Below are positions 34,871 through 42,468 of a stretch of 64,000 bases of DNA, in pieces. Position 1 is the stretch's first letter; each line of letters begins with the position of its first letter. Source of the DNA: Candidatus Borkfalkia ceftriaxoniphila (GTDB lineage: Bacteria > Bacillota > Clostridia > Christensenellales > Borkfalkiaceae). The stretch lies in NCBI RefSeq assembly GCF_004134775.1, contig NZ_SDOZ01000002.1, positions 966,005 to 1,030,004 of the forward strand. Reading direction: 5' to 3'. Position numbers and translations under genes: made by a program. Below the pieces are notes generated by a model that was given only the letters and a program-made list of their open reading frames with translations, ran no database searches and was not told the DNA's origin.

Positions 34871-35919
34871 TGACGTCAAAAGAACGGGTAAGGCGCGCGA
34901 TCTCGCATCGCGCGCCCGACCGCGTTCCCGTCGGATTCGAGGCGACGCCCGCGGTCGTGAACAGGCTTTTGCGCGAGAAAAATTGTCGGAACTTCGACGG
35001 GCTCGCCGCGTATTATCAGATCGATATTTGCGACTGTCATCCCGACTATATCGGCGGCCGCACCAAAGTGTGGAAAGAGGGGGATATCGCGCTGGCGCAG
35101 TCTATTTACGGCGGCGAGGTGCGGCTCAAAGATAACGGCGGCGAAACGCATTCCGTCATGCACCGCTATCCGTTTTCCGAGCAAACGACTGTAAAAGACA
35201 TTTTATCTTTCGACTGGATCACGCCCGACGATTTCGATTACGAGAGCGTGAAGAGAAAGTGCGGCGCGCATGAGGACAAGGCGCTGATTTTCGGGCATGA
35301 AGGCCCCTTTCAGATCGCCACGTTTATGATGGAAATGTCGGATCTGTTTTCCAAGATGATGTTGGAACCCGAAACGGCAAAGGCGCTTTTTGACCGTTTC
35401 GTGCAGTTCGAGTTGGAATTTTACGAGCGCATTTTGATTGCGGGCGACGGGCAGATTGATATCATGCGCCCGCACGACGATTACGGCACACAGCAGAGCC
35501 TGCTTTTTTCTCCCGCGCTGTTCGAAGAATTTTTTTCGGAAAACACCAAAAAGTTGGCGGATCTCGCCCATCGCTACCACTGTTTTTATCAACAGCACAG
35601 TTGCGGTGCGGTGCGTGCGCTCATTCCCGCGTTGATCGGGTGCGGCGCGGACGTTTTGGAACCGCTGCAAAAGGTCGACGGGCTGGACCCCGAAAGTTTG
35701 CAGCAAGAATTCGGCGGAAAGATCGCCTTTCACGGCGGCATTGACACGCAGTCGCTTCTGCCCTTCGGCTCGCCGGAAGAGGTGCGCGCGGAGTGCCGCC
35801 GCTACGTTCGCGCGCTCGGCGCAAACGGGGGCTATATCCTCATGGCGAGCCAGGCGCTCGAACGCGACGTGCCTACCGAAAATATCGACGCGCTGTTTGA
35901 TATGCGCAACCGCGAATGA
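34870..35919 (+). CDS. UroD/MtaA-type protein with HxCG zinc motif (second of two)
   Basis: A 349-residue member of the uroporphyrinogen decarboxylase / corrinoid methyltransferase superfamily. Unlike the first copy at 25271 it keeps the HSCG motif (about residue 242) used by MtaA-type enzymes to bind zinc, followed by GCGADVLEPLQ, FHGGIDTQSLLPFG and a final ILMASQALERDVPTENI. This suggests a methyl-transfer type reaction, but no corrinoid protein gene is nearby. Last gene of the operon, coupled to the lipoprotein by TGATG. It is followed by a hairpin/promoter element at 35938-35978. It could process a methylated sugar or act in an unknown step. Confidence 0.83.
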   Translation: MTSKERVRRAISHRAPDRVPVGFEATPAVVNRLLREKNCRNFDGLAAYYQIDICDCHPDYIGGRTKVWKEGDIALAQSIYGGEVRLKDNGGETHSVMHRYPFSEQTTVKDILSFDWITPDDFDYESVKRKCGAHEDKALIFGHEGPFQIATFMMEMSDLFSKMMLEPETAKALFDRFVQFELEFYERILIAGDGQIDIMRPHDDYGTQQSLLFSPALFEEFFSENTKKLADLAHRYHCFYQQHSCGAVRALIPALIGCGADVLEPLQKVDGLDPESLQQEFGGKIAFHGGIDTQSLLPFGSPEEVRAECRRYVRALGANGGYILMASQALERDVPTENIDALFDMRNRE

Positions 35920-35937
35920 GAAGTATAAGTAAATCAA

Positions 35938-35978
35938 AACGCCGTCCGTTTGACAAACGGGCGGCGTTCGGCTATAAT
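35938..35978 (+). promoter_or_regulatory. Promoter of the Sel1-repeat gene lying inside an inverted repeat
   Basis: TTGACA (35950-35955), 17 nt, TATAAT (35973-35978): an ideal promoter. The -35 box lies in the loop and the spacer in the right arm of an inverted repeat (AACGCCGTCCGTTTG with its near complement, 35938-35967) that may end the upstream operon. Confidence 0.8.
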
Positions 35979-36012
35979 TCTGCATAAAATGAAAATGATA
36001 CGGGAGGCGCGG

Positions 36013-37079
36013 ATGCAGACGGAAGAACTGAAAAAGCGGCGGAAAACGGCGACGCCGTCGCACAGTACAATCTGGCGGTGCGGCTCGGCGAAGGAACGGA
36101 CGCCGAAAAAGATGCGGCAGCCGCGGCCTTCTGGCTGGAACAGGCGGCGCGGAAAGGGCACATTTCGGCGCAGTATAACCTCGCGCTCTGCTACGAAACG
36201 GGCGAAGGCGTGAAAAAGGACGCAAAAAAAGCCGCGTACTGGTACGAACAGGCGGCGCGGCAGGGCGATGCGGACGCGCAGTACAATCTCGCGCTCTCCT
36301 TCGAAAACGGCGAAGGCGTCAGAAAAGACGCAAAGAAAGCGGTGCAATGGTATAAAAAAGCGGCGGAGCGCGGGCTAAAAGAGGCGCAGTACAATCTGGC
36401 AATCTGCTACGAAACGGGCGAAGGCGTGAAAAAGGACGCAAAAAAATCCTTATTCTGGTACAAAAAGACCGCCGCGCAGGGCGACGGCGATCTGTGCTAC
36501 AAGATAGGCCTGCGCTACGAGCGGGGAGATAACGTGCGGCGGGACATGAAACGCGCGGCAAAGTGGTACGAGCGCGCCGCGCAATTCGGCTGCCGCGAGG
36601 CGTTTTTCGCCATTGCGGAATGTTACGATACGGGCCGCGGCGTGGAAAAGAACAGCCGCGCCGCCTTTTCCTGGTATCTGTTTGCCGCAGAGCGCGGCGA
36701 CGCGGACGCGCAGTTCATCGTGGGCGCCTGTTACAGCGCGGGCCGCGGCTGCGAAAAGGACGTGTTCGAAGGCGCCCGCTGGTACAAAAAGGCGGCGGAA
36801 AAGGGCAGTGCGGAAGCAATGCTCTCGCTCGGCTACTGTTACCACGGCGGCGACGGCGTGCCCAGAATCGCGGAAAAGGAAGCCTACTGGTATAAACGCG
36901 CGGCGGAGAGCGGAAACGCCGAGGCGCAGTATCTGTACGCGCTCTGTCTGGAAGCGGGCGAACTTGTGCCGCAGGATTTCGTACAGGCGATAAAGTGGTA
37001 CGAAAAGGCGGCGGCGCAGGGCAACGGCGAGGCGAAAGAGGCGCTCGCAAAGCGGAAAATTTATAAGATATTAAAATAA
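36013..37079 (+). CDS. Sel1-repeat protein with apparent -1 frameshift near the start
   Basis: About nine Sel1/TPR-like repeats of 36 residues (AQYNLAL-CYETGEGVKKDAKKA-WYEQAARQG pattern) build an all-helical superhelix for protein-protein contacts. There is no signal peptide. The long frame (read from GTG 36078) has no start codon before its first repeat. ATG 36013, with GGGAGG 5 nt upstream, opens a different frame (MQTEELKK) that joins the repeat frame only if one base is added in the A5 run at 36031-36035 or the ribosome slips -1 on GAAAAAG. The gene is therefore either mutated, misassembled or frameshifted by design. An excellent promoter precedes it and a terminator follows. Confidence 0.75.
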
Positions 37080-37117
37080 GAAAGGAGCGCGAAGTCACCG
37101 CGCTCCTTTCTTATTTT
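37078..37117 (+). terminator. Terminator after the Sel1-repeat gene
   Basis: A 14-bp stem (AAGAAAGGAGCGCG / CGCGCTCCTTTCTT, 7-nt loop) followed by ATTTT. Confidence 0.85.
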
Positions 37118-37204
37118 AACGCAGATCTCGCGCGTTTAATATCCGCCTTGATTTCGTCGAAATTTGTGATAAAAAATATTTTTTCAAAAAATTCCCGCGA
37201 ATGC

Positions 37205-37233
37205 TTGACATAAAAAGTTAATTATGGTAAACT
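37205..37233 (+). promoter_or_regulatory. Promoter of the feo operon
   Basis: TTGACA (37205-37210), 17 nt, TAAACT (37228-37233). I do not see a classical Fur box over it, so iron regulation is not obvious from sequence. Confidence 0.7.
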
Positions 37234-37276
37234 CTCATCGAAAACAGAGAACAGGGACAGGGAGGACGAGCGAATT

Positions 37277-37486
37277 ATGCCGTTGCCGATAGCTCCCGCG
37301 GGCGAAGAACTCACGGTGAAAAAAGTATTGCTGGACGATAAGAACAAGAGGCATTTCGAAAACCTGGGCATTACCATCGGATCGAAGATCACGGTGGTAT
37401 CGCAGGTGGGCGGAAACGTGATATTAAAGGTGCGCGAAGGCAGACTCGCGCTCGACAGAACGCAGGCAATGAAAATTCTGGTATAA
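37277..37486 (+). CDS. feoA: FeoA-type ferrous iron transport protein (first copy)
   Basis: A 69-residue SH3-like FeoA domain protein (MPLPIAPAGEEL, then LGITIGSKITVVSQVGGNVILKV), thought to modulate FeoB activity in the cytoplasm. It is the first of two adjacent feoA genes; GGGAGG lies about 13 nt before the ATG. A 26-nt gap separates it from the second copy. The two proteins are clearly different in sequence. Confidence 0.9.
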   Translation: MPLPIAPAGEELTVKKVLLDDKNKRHFENLGITIGSKITVVSQVGGNVILKVREGRLALDRTQAMKILV

Positions 37487-37512
37487 AGAATATATATAGA
37501 GGATAGAAAGAA

Positions 37513-37749
37513 ATGCAAAAAAAACTCAACGAATTCTCGGTGGGAGAAAAGGGAGTCGTTCTGAAGATCGAGGGCGAAGGCAAGATACGCCGAAGATTAT
37601 TCGATATGGGCGTGACCCCCGGCGCGGAAATTTATCTGCGCAAACTCGCGCCGCTCGGCGACCCTTTGGAGATCACCGTGCGCGGTTACGAACTCACTTT
37701 GCGAAAGGCAGAAGCCTCCTGCGTTTGTATGGAGGTGAAAAATGCTTAA
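37513..37749 (+). CDS. feoA: FeoA-type ferrous iron transport protein (second copy)
   Basis: A 78-residue FeoA domain protein with the usual GVVLKIEGEGKIRRRLFDMGVTPGAEIYLRKLAPLGDPLEI core and a C-terminal strand ending EVKNA. Its last codons overlap the feoB start by 8 nt, so production is coupled to FeoB. Two separate FeoA proteins with one FeoB is a known clostridial arrangement and may let the two domains act as a heteromer. Confidence 0.92.
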   Translation: MQKKLNEFSVGEKGVVLKIEGEGKIRRRLFDMGVTPGAEIYLRKLAPLGDPLEITVRGYELTLRKAEASCVCMEVKNA

Positions 37750-40015
37750 ATTTGCGCTCGCGGGCAACCCCAACTGCGGCAAAACGACGCTCTTCAACAC
37801 CTTGACGGGTTCCACGGCGCACGTGGGCAACTGGCCCGGCGTCACGGTGGATAAGCGCGAAGGCGTATATAAAAAACTTTCCGAGCATATCAATATCGTA
37901 GATTTGCCGGGCATTTATTCCCTCTCTCCCTACACCCCCGAAGAAGTCGTGTCGAGAAACTTTATCCTGGAAGAAAAGCCCGACTGCGTCATCAACATCG
38001 TGGACGCGACCAACCTCGAACGCAATCTGTATCTGACGACGCAGATCATGGAGATCGACGTGCCCGTCGTGGTCGCGCTCAACATGATCGACGTCGTGAA
38101 AAAGAGCGGCGACAAACTGGACGCGAAAAAACTGGAAAGAGAGATCGGCGTGCCCGTCGTGGAAATTTCCGCGCTCAAAGAAGAGGGCGTGAAAGAACTC
38201 ATGGAGCGCGCGCTCGAAGCGGCAAAACAGAAACGCGACGGCAAAACCGTGCTCGCGGGCACGCCGCTCGACCACGTGATCTCGGACGTGCGCATCGCGC
38301 TCAAAGGCAAAGGCGTGGATAATCCTCTGTTCCACGCGGTCAAACTCACCGAGGGCGACGAGTTGGAAGTCGCCTCCCACCCCGAAGAGATGCGCATGGT
38401 AGAGGAATTCAAGGCGCAGTTCAAGGACGACGTGTTCGAGGGCGATTTCGAAGCCATGGTGGCGGACGAGCGCTACAAATACATATCCACCCATTTTTCG
38501 GGCGCGCTCACCCGCGTTCCGAAAAAGGAAAATTTATCGAAATCGGACAAAGCGGATAAGGTGCTCACGCACCGCATCTGGGGCATTCCCATCTTTCTGG
38601 TCATTCTGTTCGCCGTCTTTCACTTGACGTTCGGCACCGATCTTTTGTATCTCAACGCCATTTTCGGATTCGCGAACGACGTAAATACGGGCAACGGAGT
38701 ACTCGATGCCTTTGTGACGGTCTTTTACTCGTCGGAAGGGATCTCCACGCCGGGCGCCATCGTCTTTAATTTAATGGGCTTTATCACCGACCAGATCGGC
38801 GGCGGCATCGCGCTGGGAATGGAAAACGCAGGTGCGGCGGAATGGGCGCAGGGGCTGGTCAACGACGGTATCTGGGGCGGTCTTTCGGGCATATTGTCCT
38901 TTATTCCGCAGATCCTCGTGCTGTTTCTGTTCATCTCTATTCTGGAAGACAGCGGCTATATGGCGCGCGTGGCGTTCATTCTCGACAGAGCGTTCCGCAA
39001 ATTCGGGCTTTCGGGCCGCGCGTTCATCCCCATGATCATGGGCTTTGGCTGTTCCGTTCCCGCGGCGATCAACACCAGAACGCTGGCGGACGAAAAGGAA
39101 CGCATCATGACCAACCGCGTGATCCCCTTCTTCACGTGCGGCGCAAAGGCGCCCATCCTCGCGGCTGTGTGCGGCGCGCTCGCGGCGCATTACACCAATC
39201 TGGACGGCGGTCTTCTGACTTTCGCGCTCTACGTGTTCGGCATGGTAATGGCGGTCGTCACGGTCGCGTTCATGCGGCAGACTTCCATGCGCGGCGAAGT
39301 GCCGCCCTTCATCATGGAACTTCCCGCGTATCACGCGCCGCAGTTCCGCAATTTGATGCTACACCTTTGGGATAAACTGAAGCATTATATCAAAAAGGCG
39401 TTTACCATTATTCTGGCTTCGTCCATCGTCATCTGGTTTTTATCCAATTTTTCGTGGAGTTGGCAACTCGTCGGCATCGAAGACAGCATATTATATAATA
39501 TAGGCACGTTCGTGCAGTGGATCTGCACCCCCATGGGCTTCGGCCTGCAACTCGGCAAATTCGGCTGGGTGTTCGTCGTCGCGGCGGTCACGGGGCTGAT
39601 CGCGAAAGAAAACGTCATCACCACTTTCTACGTGCTCGTACCCGCCATCGGCGCGGTGCTTCCCGATTGGGACGACGGCGAAAGCGGCATCGGCGCGGTG
39701 ATGGCTCTGATGGAGTCCACGGGCGTCACCTGGCAGGGGCTGATCGCTTTCTGTGTGTTCAATATGCTTACCATACCCTGTTTCGCGGCGGCGGCGGCAG
39801 TGCGCGGCGAAACGCCTAAGGGCAAATTCAAAAATACGGTCGCATTCTGGATGATTACGTCCTATCTCACGGCAACCATCGTCTATACGGTGCTATCCTG
39901 GTGGTGGACGGCATTTATCCTCGTTGCGCTCATTGCCCTCGTCGTGATCTTCTTCGTTTTTCGGAACAAAGGTATGATCCGTTGGGGCAAAAAATCCAAA
40001 CAGCGCAACGAATAA
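37742..40015 (+). CDS. feoB: Ferrous iron transporter FeoB
   Basis: GTP-dependent Fe(II) importer of 757 residues. A cytoplasmic G domain starts at the N terminus (G1 GNPNCGKTT at residues 8-16; G3 DLPGIYSL; G4 NMID), then a helical GDI-type domain, and then a membrane domain with the two Gate motifs and the typical IPFFTCGAKAPI segment (about 461). GGAGG precedes the ATG. The operon order feoA-feoA-feoB followed by a Cys-rich small protein is normal for Clostridia; it serves anaerobic iron uptake. Confidence 0.97.
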   Translation: MLKFALAGNPNCGKTTLFNTLTGSTAHVGNWPGVTVDKREGVYKKLSEHINIVDLPGIYSLSPYTPEEVVSRNFILEEKPDCVINIVDATNLERNLYLTTQIMEIDVPVVVALNMIDVVKKSGDKLDAKKLEREIGVPVVEISALKEEGVKELMERALEAAKQKRDGKTVLAGTPLDHVISDVRIALKGKGVDNPLFHAVKLTEGDELEVASHPEEMRMVEEFKAQFKDDVFEGDFEAMVADERYKYISTHFSGALTRVPKKENLSKSDKADKVLTHRIWGIPIFLVILFAVFHLTFGTDLLYLNAIFGFANDVNTGNGVLDAFVTVFYSSEGISTPGAIVFNLMGFITDQIGGGIALGMENAGAAEWAQGLVNDGIWGGLSGILSFIPQILVLFLFISILEDSGYMARVAFILDRAFRKFGLSGRAFIPMIMGFGCSVPAAINTRTLADEKERIMTNRVIPFFTCGAKAPILAAVCGALAAHYTNLDGGLLTFALYVFGMVMAVVTVAFMRQTSMRGEVPPFIMELPAYHAPQFRNLMLHLWDKLKHYIKKAFTIILASSIVIWFLSNFSWSWQLVGIEDSILYNIGTFVQWICTPMGFGLQLGKFGWVFVVAAVTGLIAKENVITTFYVLVPAIGAVLPDWDDGESGIGAVMALMESTGVTWQGLIAFCVFNMLTIPCFAAAAAVRGETPKGKFKNTVAFWMITSYLTATIVYTVLSWWWTAFILVALIALVVIFFVFRNKGMIRWGKKSKQRNE

Positions 40016-40025
40016 CGGAGTTTTT

Positions 40026-40235
40026 ATGATACTCTCCCTTTCAGCCGCGGTCGGAACCATCGTTTCCGTCGCCGTCGGCGTATTGGCGGTCGGCATCGTC
40101 GTGTTCACGCTGATATACGGTTACGTGCGCAAAAAGCAGGGCAAGAGCGGCTGCGATTGCGGCTGCGACTGCTGTTCGTGCAAATCGGCGTGTCACTCGA
40201 ACGAGAAAAAGCCGGACGACAAACCTAAACCCTGA
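40026..40235 (+). CDS. FeoB-associated Cys-rich membrane protein
   Basis: A 69-residue protein with one N-terminal membrane helix (about residues 8-30) and a short cytoplasmic tail with six cysteines (GCDCGCDCCSCKSAC) followed by a Lys/Asp/Pro end. It matches the small Cys-rich proteins found next to feoB in many Firmicutes and may handle iron or stabilise FeoB. It starts 10 nt after feoB and is followed by a terminator. Confidence 0.85.
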   Translation: MILSLSAAVGTIVSVAVGVLAVGIVVFTLIYGYVRKKQGKSGCDCGCDCCSCKSACHSNEKKPDDKPKP

Positions 40236-40272
40236 TTATCCATAACGTAATCTCTTATAACATAACCTCAGG

Positions 40273-40306
40273 AAAAGCCCCGACGGTGACCGTCGGGGCT
40301 TTTCTT
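40273..40306 (+). terminator. Terminator of the feo operon
   Basis: A stem of 14 bp (AAAAGCCCCGACGG / CCGTCGGGGCTTTT, 3-nt loop) ending in T-rich sequence. Confidence 0.88.
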
Positions 40307-40395
40307 TGTGTAAGGAAAAAAAAGCGCAAAGCATACTTTATTTTTAACAATTATGTTTTTTTATAAAGTATAATAAGTATATAAAGGAGGCAAAT

Positions 40396-40809
40396 ATGCG
40401 AAAAATCATACAACAAATGCTGAAAGGCGAGCAAGTCGCATTCTGTGAAAGCGTGCAAACGGAGTTGAAAGCGCTTGCGGCGGAAAAAGAAAAAGCCCTT
40501 GCGTCGCTGCAAGAACTGTTCGCCGAGAGCGAAAAAAAGAAATTCGACGAGATCGTCGAGGGATGGGACAAGGCGAGCGCCGTCGCCTTCGAAGATTATT
40601 ACGGCGCAGGTTTTGTCTTCGGTGTTCTTGCGGGGCTTGAAACGTCGGGCGTGTTCGATAAAAAATATTCCGTGCTCTATCGGGTATTGAGCGGCAGACT
40701 GACGCGTGAGAGCGTGGGCGTCAGTTCGGACCGCGAGCGGGTTGCGCAAAATATCCGCGAAAACGAAAAGATGATCGAACGTTTCCGCGGCGAAAAAGAG
40801 GAGCGTTAA
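40396..40809 (+). CDS. Hypothetical small helical protein
   Basis: A 137-residue, mostly helical, highly charged protein. The centre carries AFEDYYGAGFVFGVLAGLE (about residues 60-78), which resembles the G-F-x-x-G-x-x-L-G/A core of small Firmicutes proteins such as the one at 58570. GGAGG precedes the ATG and a TATAAT -10 box lies at 40369-40374. Function unknown. Just after the stop, another reading frame (40805-40940) encodes a similar G-I-R-x-G-L-L-V-G-V peptide without a start codon, so the locus may have lost a second member. Confidence 0.6.
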   Translation: MRKIIQQMLKGEQVAFCESVQTELKALAAEKEKALASLQELFAESEKKKFDEIVEGWDKASAVAFEDYYGAGFVFGVLAGLETSGVFDKKYSVLYRVLSGRLTRESVGVSSDRERVAQNIRENEKMIERFRGEKEER

Positions 40810-41210
40810 CGACTTTTACGAATTTATCGGCGATATCGCCGCGCTGAAAGAAGACGAATATTTGATAAACGGAATCCGCAAAGGTCTTTTGGTCGGCGTC
40901 TGCTGCGCCGACTTTTTAACGGAAAAAGCGAGCCCCGTATAACGGGGCTCGCCGAATCGTGTCTATTAAAAAAATTTCGTGAATAAAAATCTAACTTTTG
41001 CAAGCAAAACCGCGTTTTTGCGCAGCGAAACTCAATTTGCGCGTCAAGCGCTCGGGGAAAAGAGTGAATTCGAAAATTGTGACAATAGGAGAGCCGTAAC
41101 AAATTTTCGAAGAGAGAAAAACGCCGCAGAGCGTACAAAGTTGCGCGAACGGCGGTTGTCTTTCAAAACTAACGGAAATTTGTTCGTCCCTTTCGAACAA
41201 ATTTCGTGAA
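40810..41210. other. Gap between the 40396 and 41211 genes
   Basis: The first part (40805-40940) encodes, without a start codon, a short peptide (NDFYEFIGDIAALKEDEY, then INGIRKGLLVGVCCADFL) resembling the end of the upstream gene's family; it is probably a remnant. A perfect 10-bp hairpin GCGAGCCCCG / CGGGGCTCGC at 40928-40952 follows without a clear T-run. From 40960 to 41210 I find only weak ORFs on both strands lacking ribosome binding sites. Confidence 0.5.
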
Positions 41211-42236
41211 CTAAGTTGCCGAAATTTCCACGCAGCGGCCCGTGTCCGCGTCCTGGTACATCATCCAGTAGCCCTTGCCGCGCAGATCGAACAGCGAAAG
41301 GGGAAGATACGAGCAAAAACCCTTCAAAGCGGCGGGCGGCTCGCTCTTATTCGCCGCGGGTACGCCGTAGCAGATATAGCGCGGCTTGCCCTTTTCGAAC
41401 ATCAAACCCACCGTGTAATACTTTTGCGGCGCGAATTCGATCTTCACCCAGCGCGAATCTTCCACCGCGCGCTGCAAATTGTCTTCGGAAGGGTACTTTT
41501 CGAACAGTTCGTCGAGTTCACCCTTTACCGAATCGTAATAACGGGCGCTTCCGTTTTCGTTTCCCGGACTTTCGACTTTGAATAGGCGCACAGCATCTTC
41601 ATCCGCATCAGCGTCCGCTCCGCAAGCCGTTTCTTCTGCGCGTTCTTCGCCCGTATCGACTGCATCGGCAACTGCATCAACAGCGCTAAGGCCTGGTTGT
41701 TCTTCATGTGATTTCTCCTTTATCGTCAAATTTTCCACGTTCGCGTCGGGATATTCGTAATAATTCTCCGTCGCCACGATCTCATCGTCGTAGGGAGCGT
41801 TCTCGGGCGGCGTCTCCTCCCGTTCCTCTTTGGCGGCAGGCGCCGCCTTGCCCCGCTCCTTTTCCTCAACGGCGGCGCACAGTTTTTTTACGTCGTACAC
41901 GTCCTCGCCGCTCTTGCCGAACGCCGCTGGCGCCGCGCGGAACGCAACGTGGCAGATAAGACAGCAGAATCCGTCCTCCAAAGAAAGCGTACTTTCCCGT
42001 TTGAGAGTGCCGCCCGTTGCGGAAAGTTCGAAAAATTCCAGCCCGCCGCGCGTGTCGGAAATCGCCGCCACGTACCGCCCCTCGGAAAGGGGCGCGAAGT
42101 TGATGAGCGAAAAACACGCCGTCAGCCGCGTCCCGTATTTTTCCGCGGTCAAAAGCCCCGAAACTTTTTTTCCGTCGGAGGCGAATCCCGTAGAAAGTTG
42201 TTTCAGGACGCACATTTTTTTACAGTAATTACTCAT
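41211..42236 (-). CDS. Hypothetical two-domain protein with acidic linker
   Basis: A 341-residue soluble protein of unknown function. The N-terminal domain (about 1-110) is strand-rich with Cys-Lys-Lys-Met-Cys near the start; a long low-complexity linker rich in Glu, Ala and Asp (about 115-230) follows; a C-terminal domain (about 235-341, RYYDSVKGELDELFEKYPSE then KYYTVGLMFEKGKPRYICYG and DADTGRCVEI) ends the protein. The two folded ends look conserved-type, but I cannot name them. It is transcribed leftward alone, against its neighbours. Confidence 0.65.
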   Translation of the reverse strand: MSNYCKKMCVLKQLSTGFASDGKKVSGLLTAEKYGTRLTACFSLINFAPLSEGRYVAAISDTRGGLEFFELSATGGTLKRESTLSLEDGFCCLICHVAFRAAPAAFGKSGEDVYDVKKLCAAVEEKERGKAAPAAKEEREETPPENAPYDDEIVATENYYEYPDANVENLTIKEKSHEEQPGLSAVDAVADAVDTGEERAEETACGADADADEDAVRLFKVESPGNENGSARYYDSVKGELDELFEKYPSEDNLQRAVEDSRWVKIEFAPQKYYTVGLMFEKGKPRYICYGVPAANKSEPPAALKGFCSYLPLSLFDLRGKGYWMMYQDADTGRCVEISAT

Positions 42237-42392
42237 AAATCCATTCCGTACAAGGGCGCGAATCCCCGCCCGTATTTCTTATTATGATAGTAATATATTC
42301 TTTCCCCGCATAAAACATACTTTTTTGTCGCGAAACGCCGAAAAGCGTCTAAAAGCCTGCGCAACGGGTTTTTTGTAACCTCATCAATTCGT

Positions 42393-42421
42393 TTTACTTT
42401 TTATAAAATTTGGTATATAAT
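42393..42421 (+). promoter_or_regulatory. PEP carboxykinase promoter
   Basis: TTTACT (42393-42398), 17 nt, TATAAT (42416-42421). Confidence 0.6.
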
Positions 42422-42468
42422 AATAGAGATTAAATACGTTAAATTCTTTGAAAAAAGGAGATATAACA

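Noticed and set aside
34870..35919. Genuine heme uroporphyrinogen decarboxylase (hemE)
   Set aside because: It sits in a glycan operon, no other heme genes are nearby, and it has the HSCG motif of the methyltransferase branch.
40979..41209. 76-codon plus-strand ORF
   Set aside because: GTG start without a ribosome binding site, overlaps a convergent gene end and competing frames.
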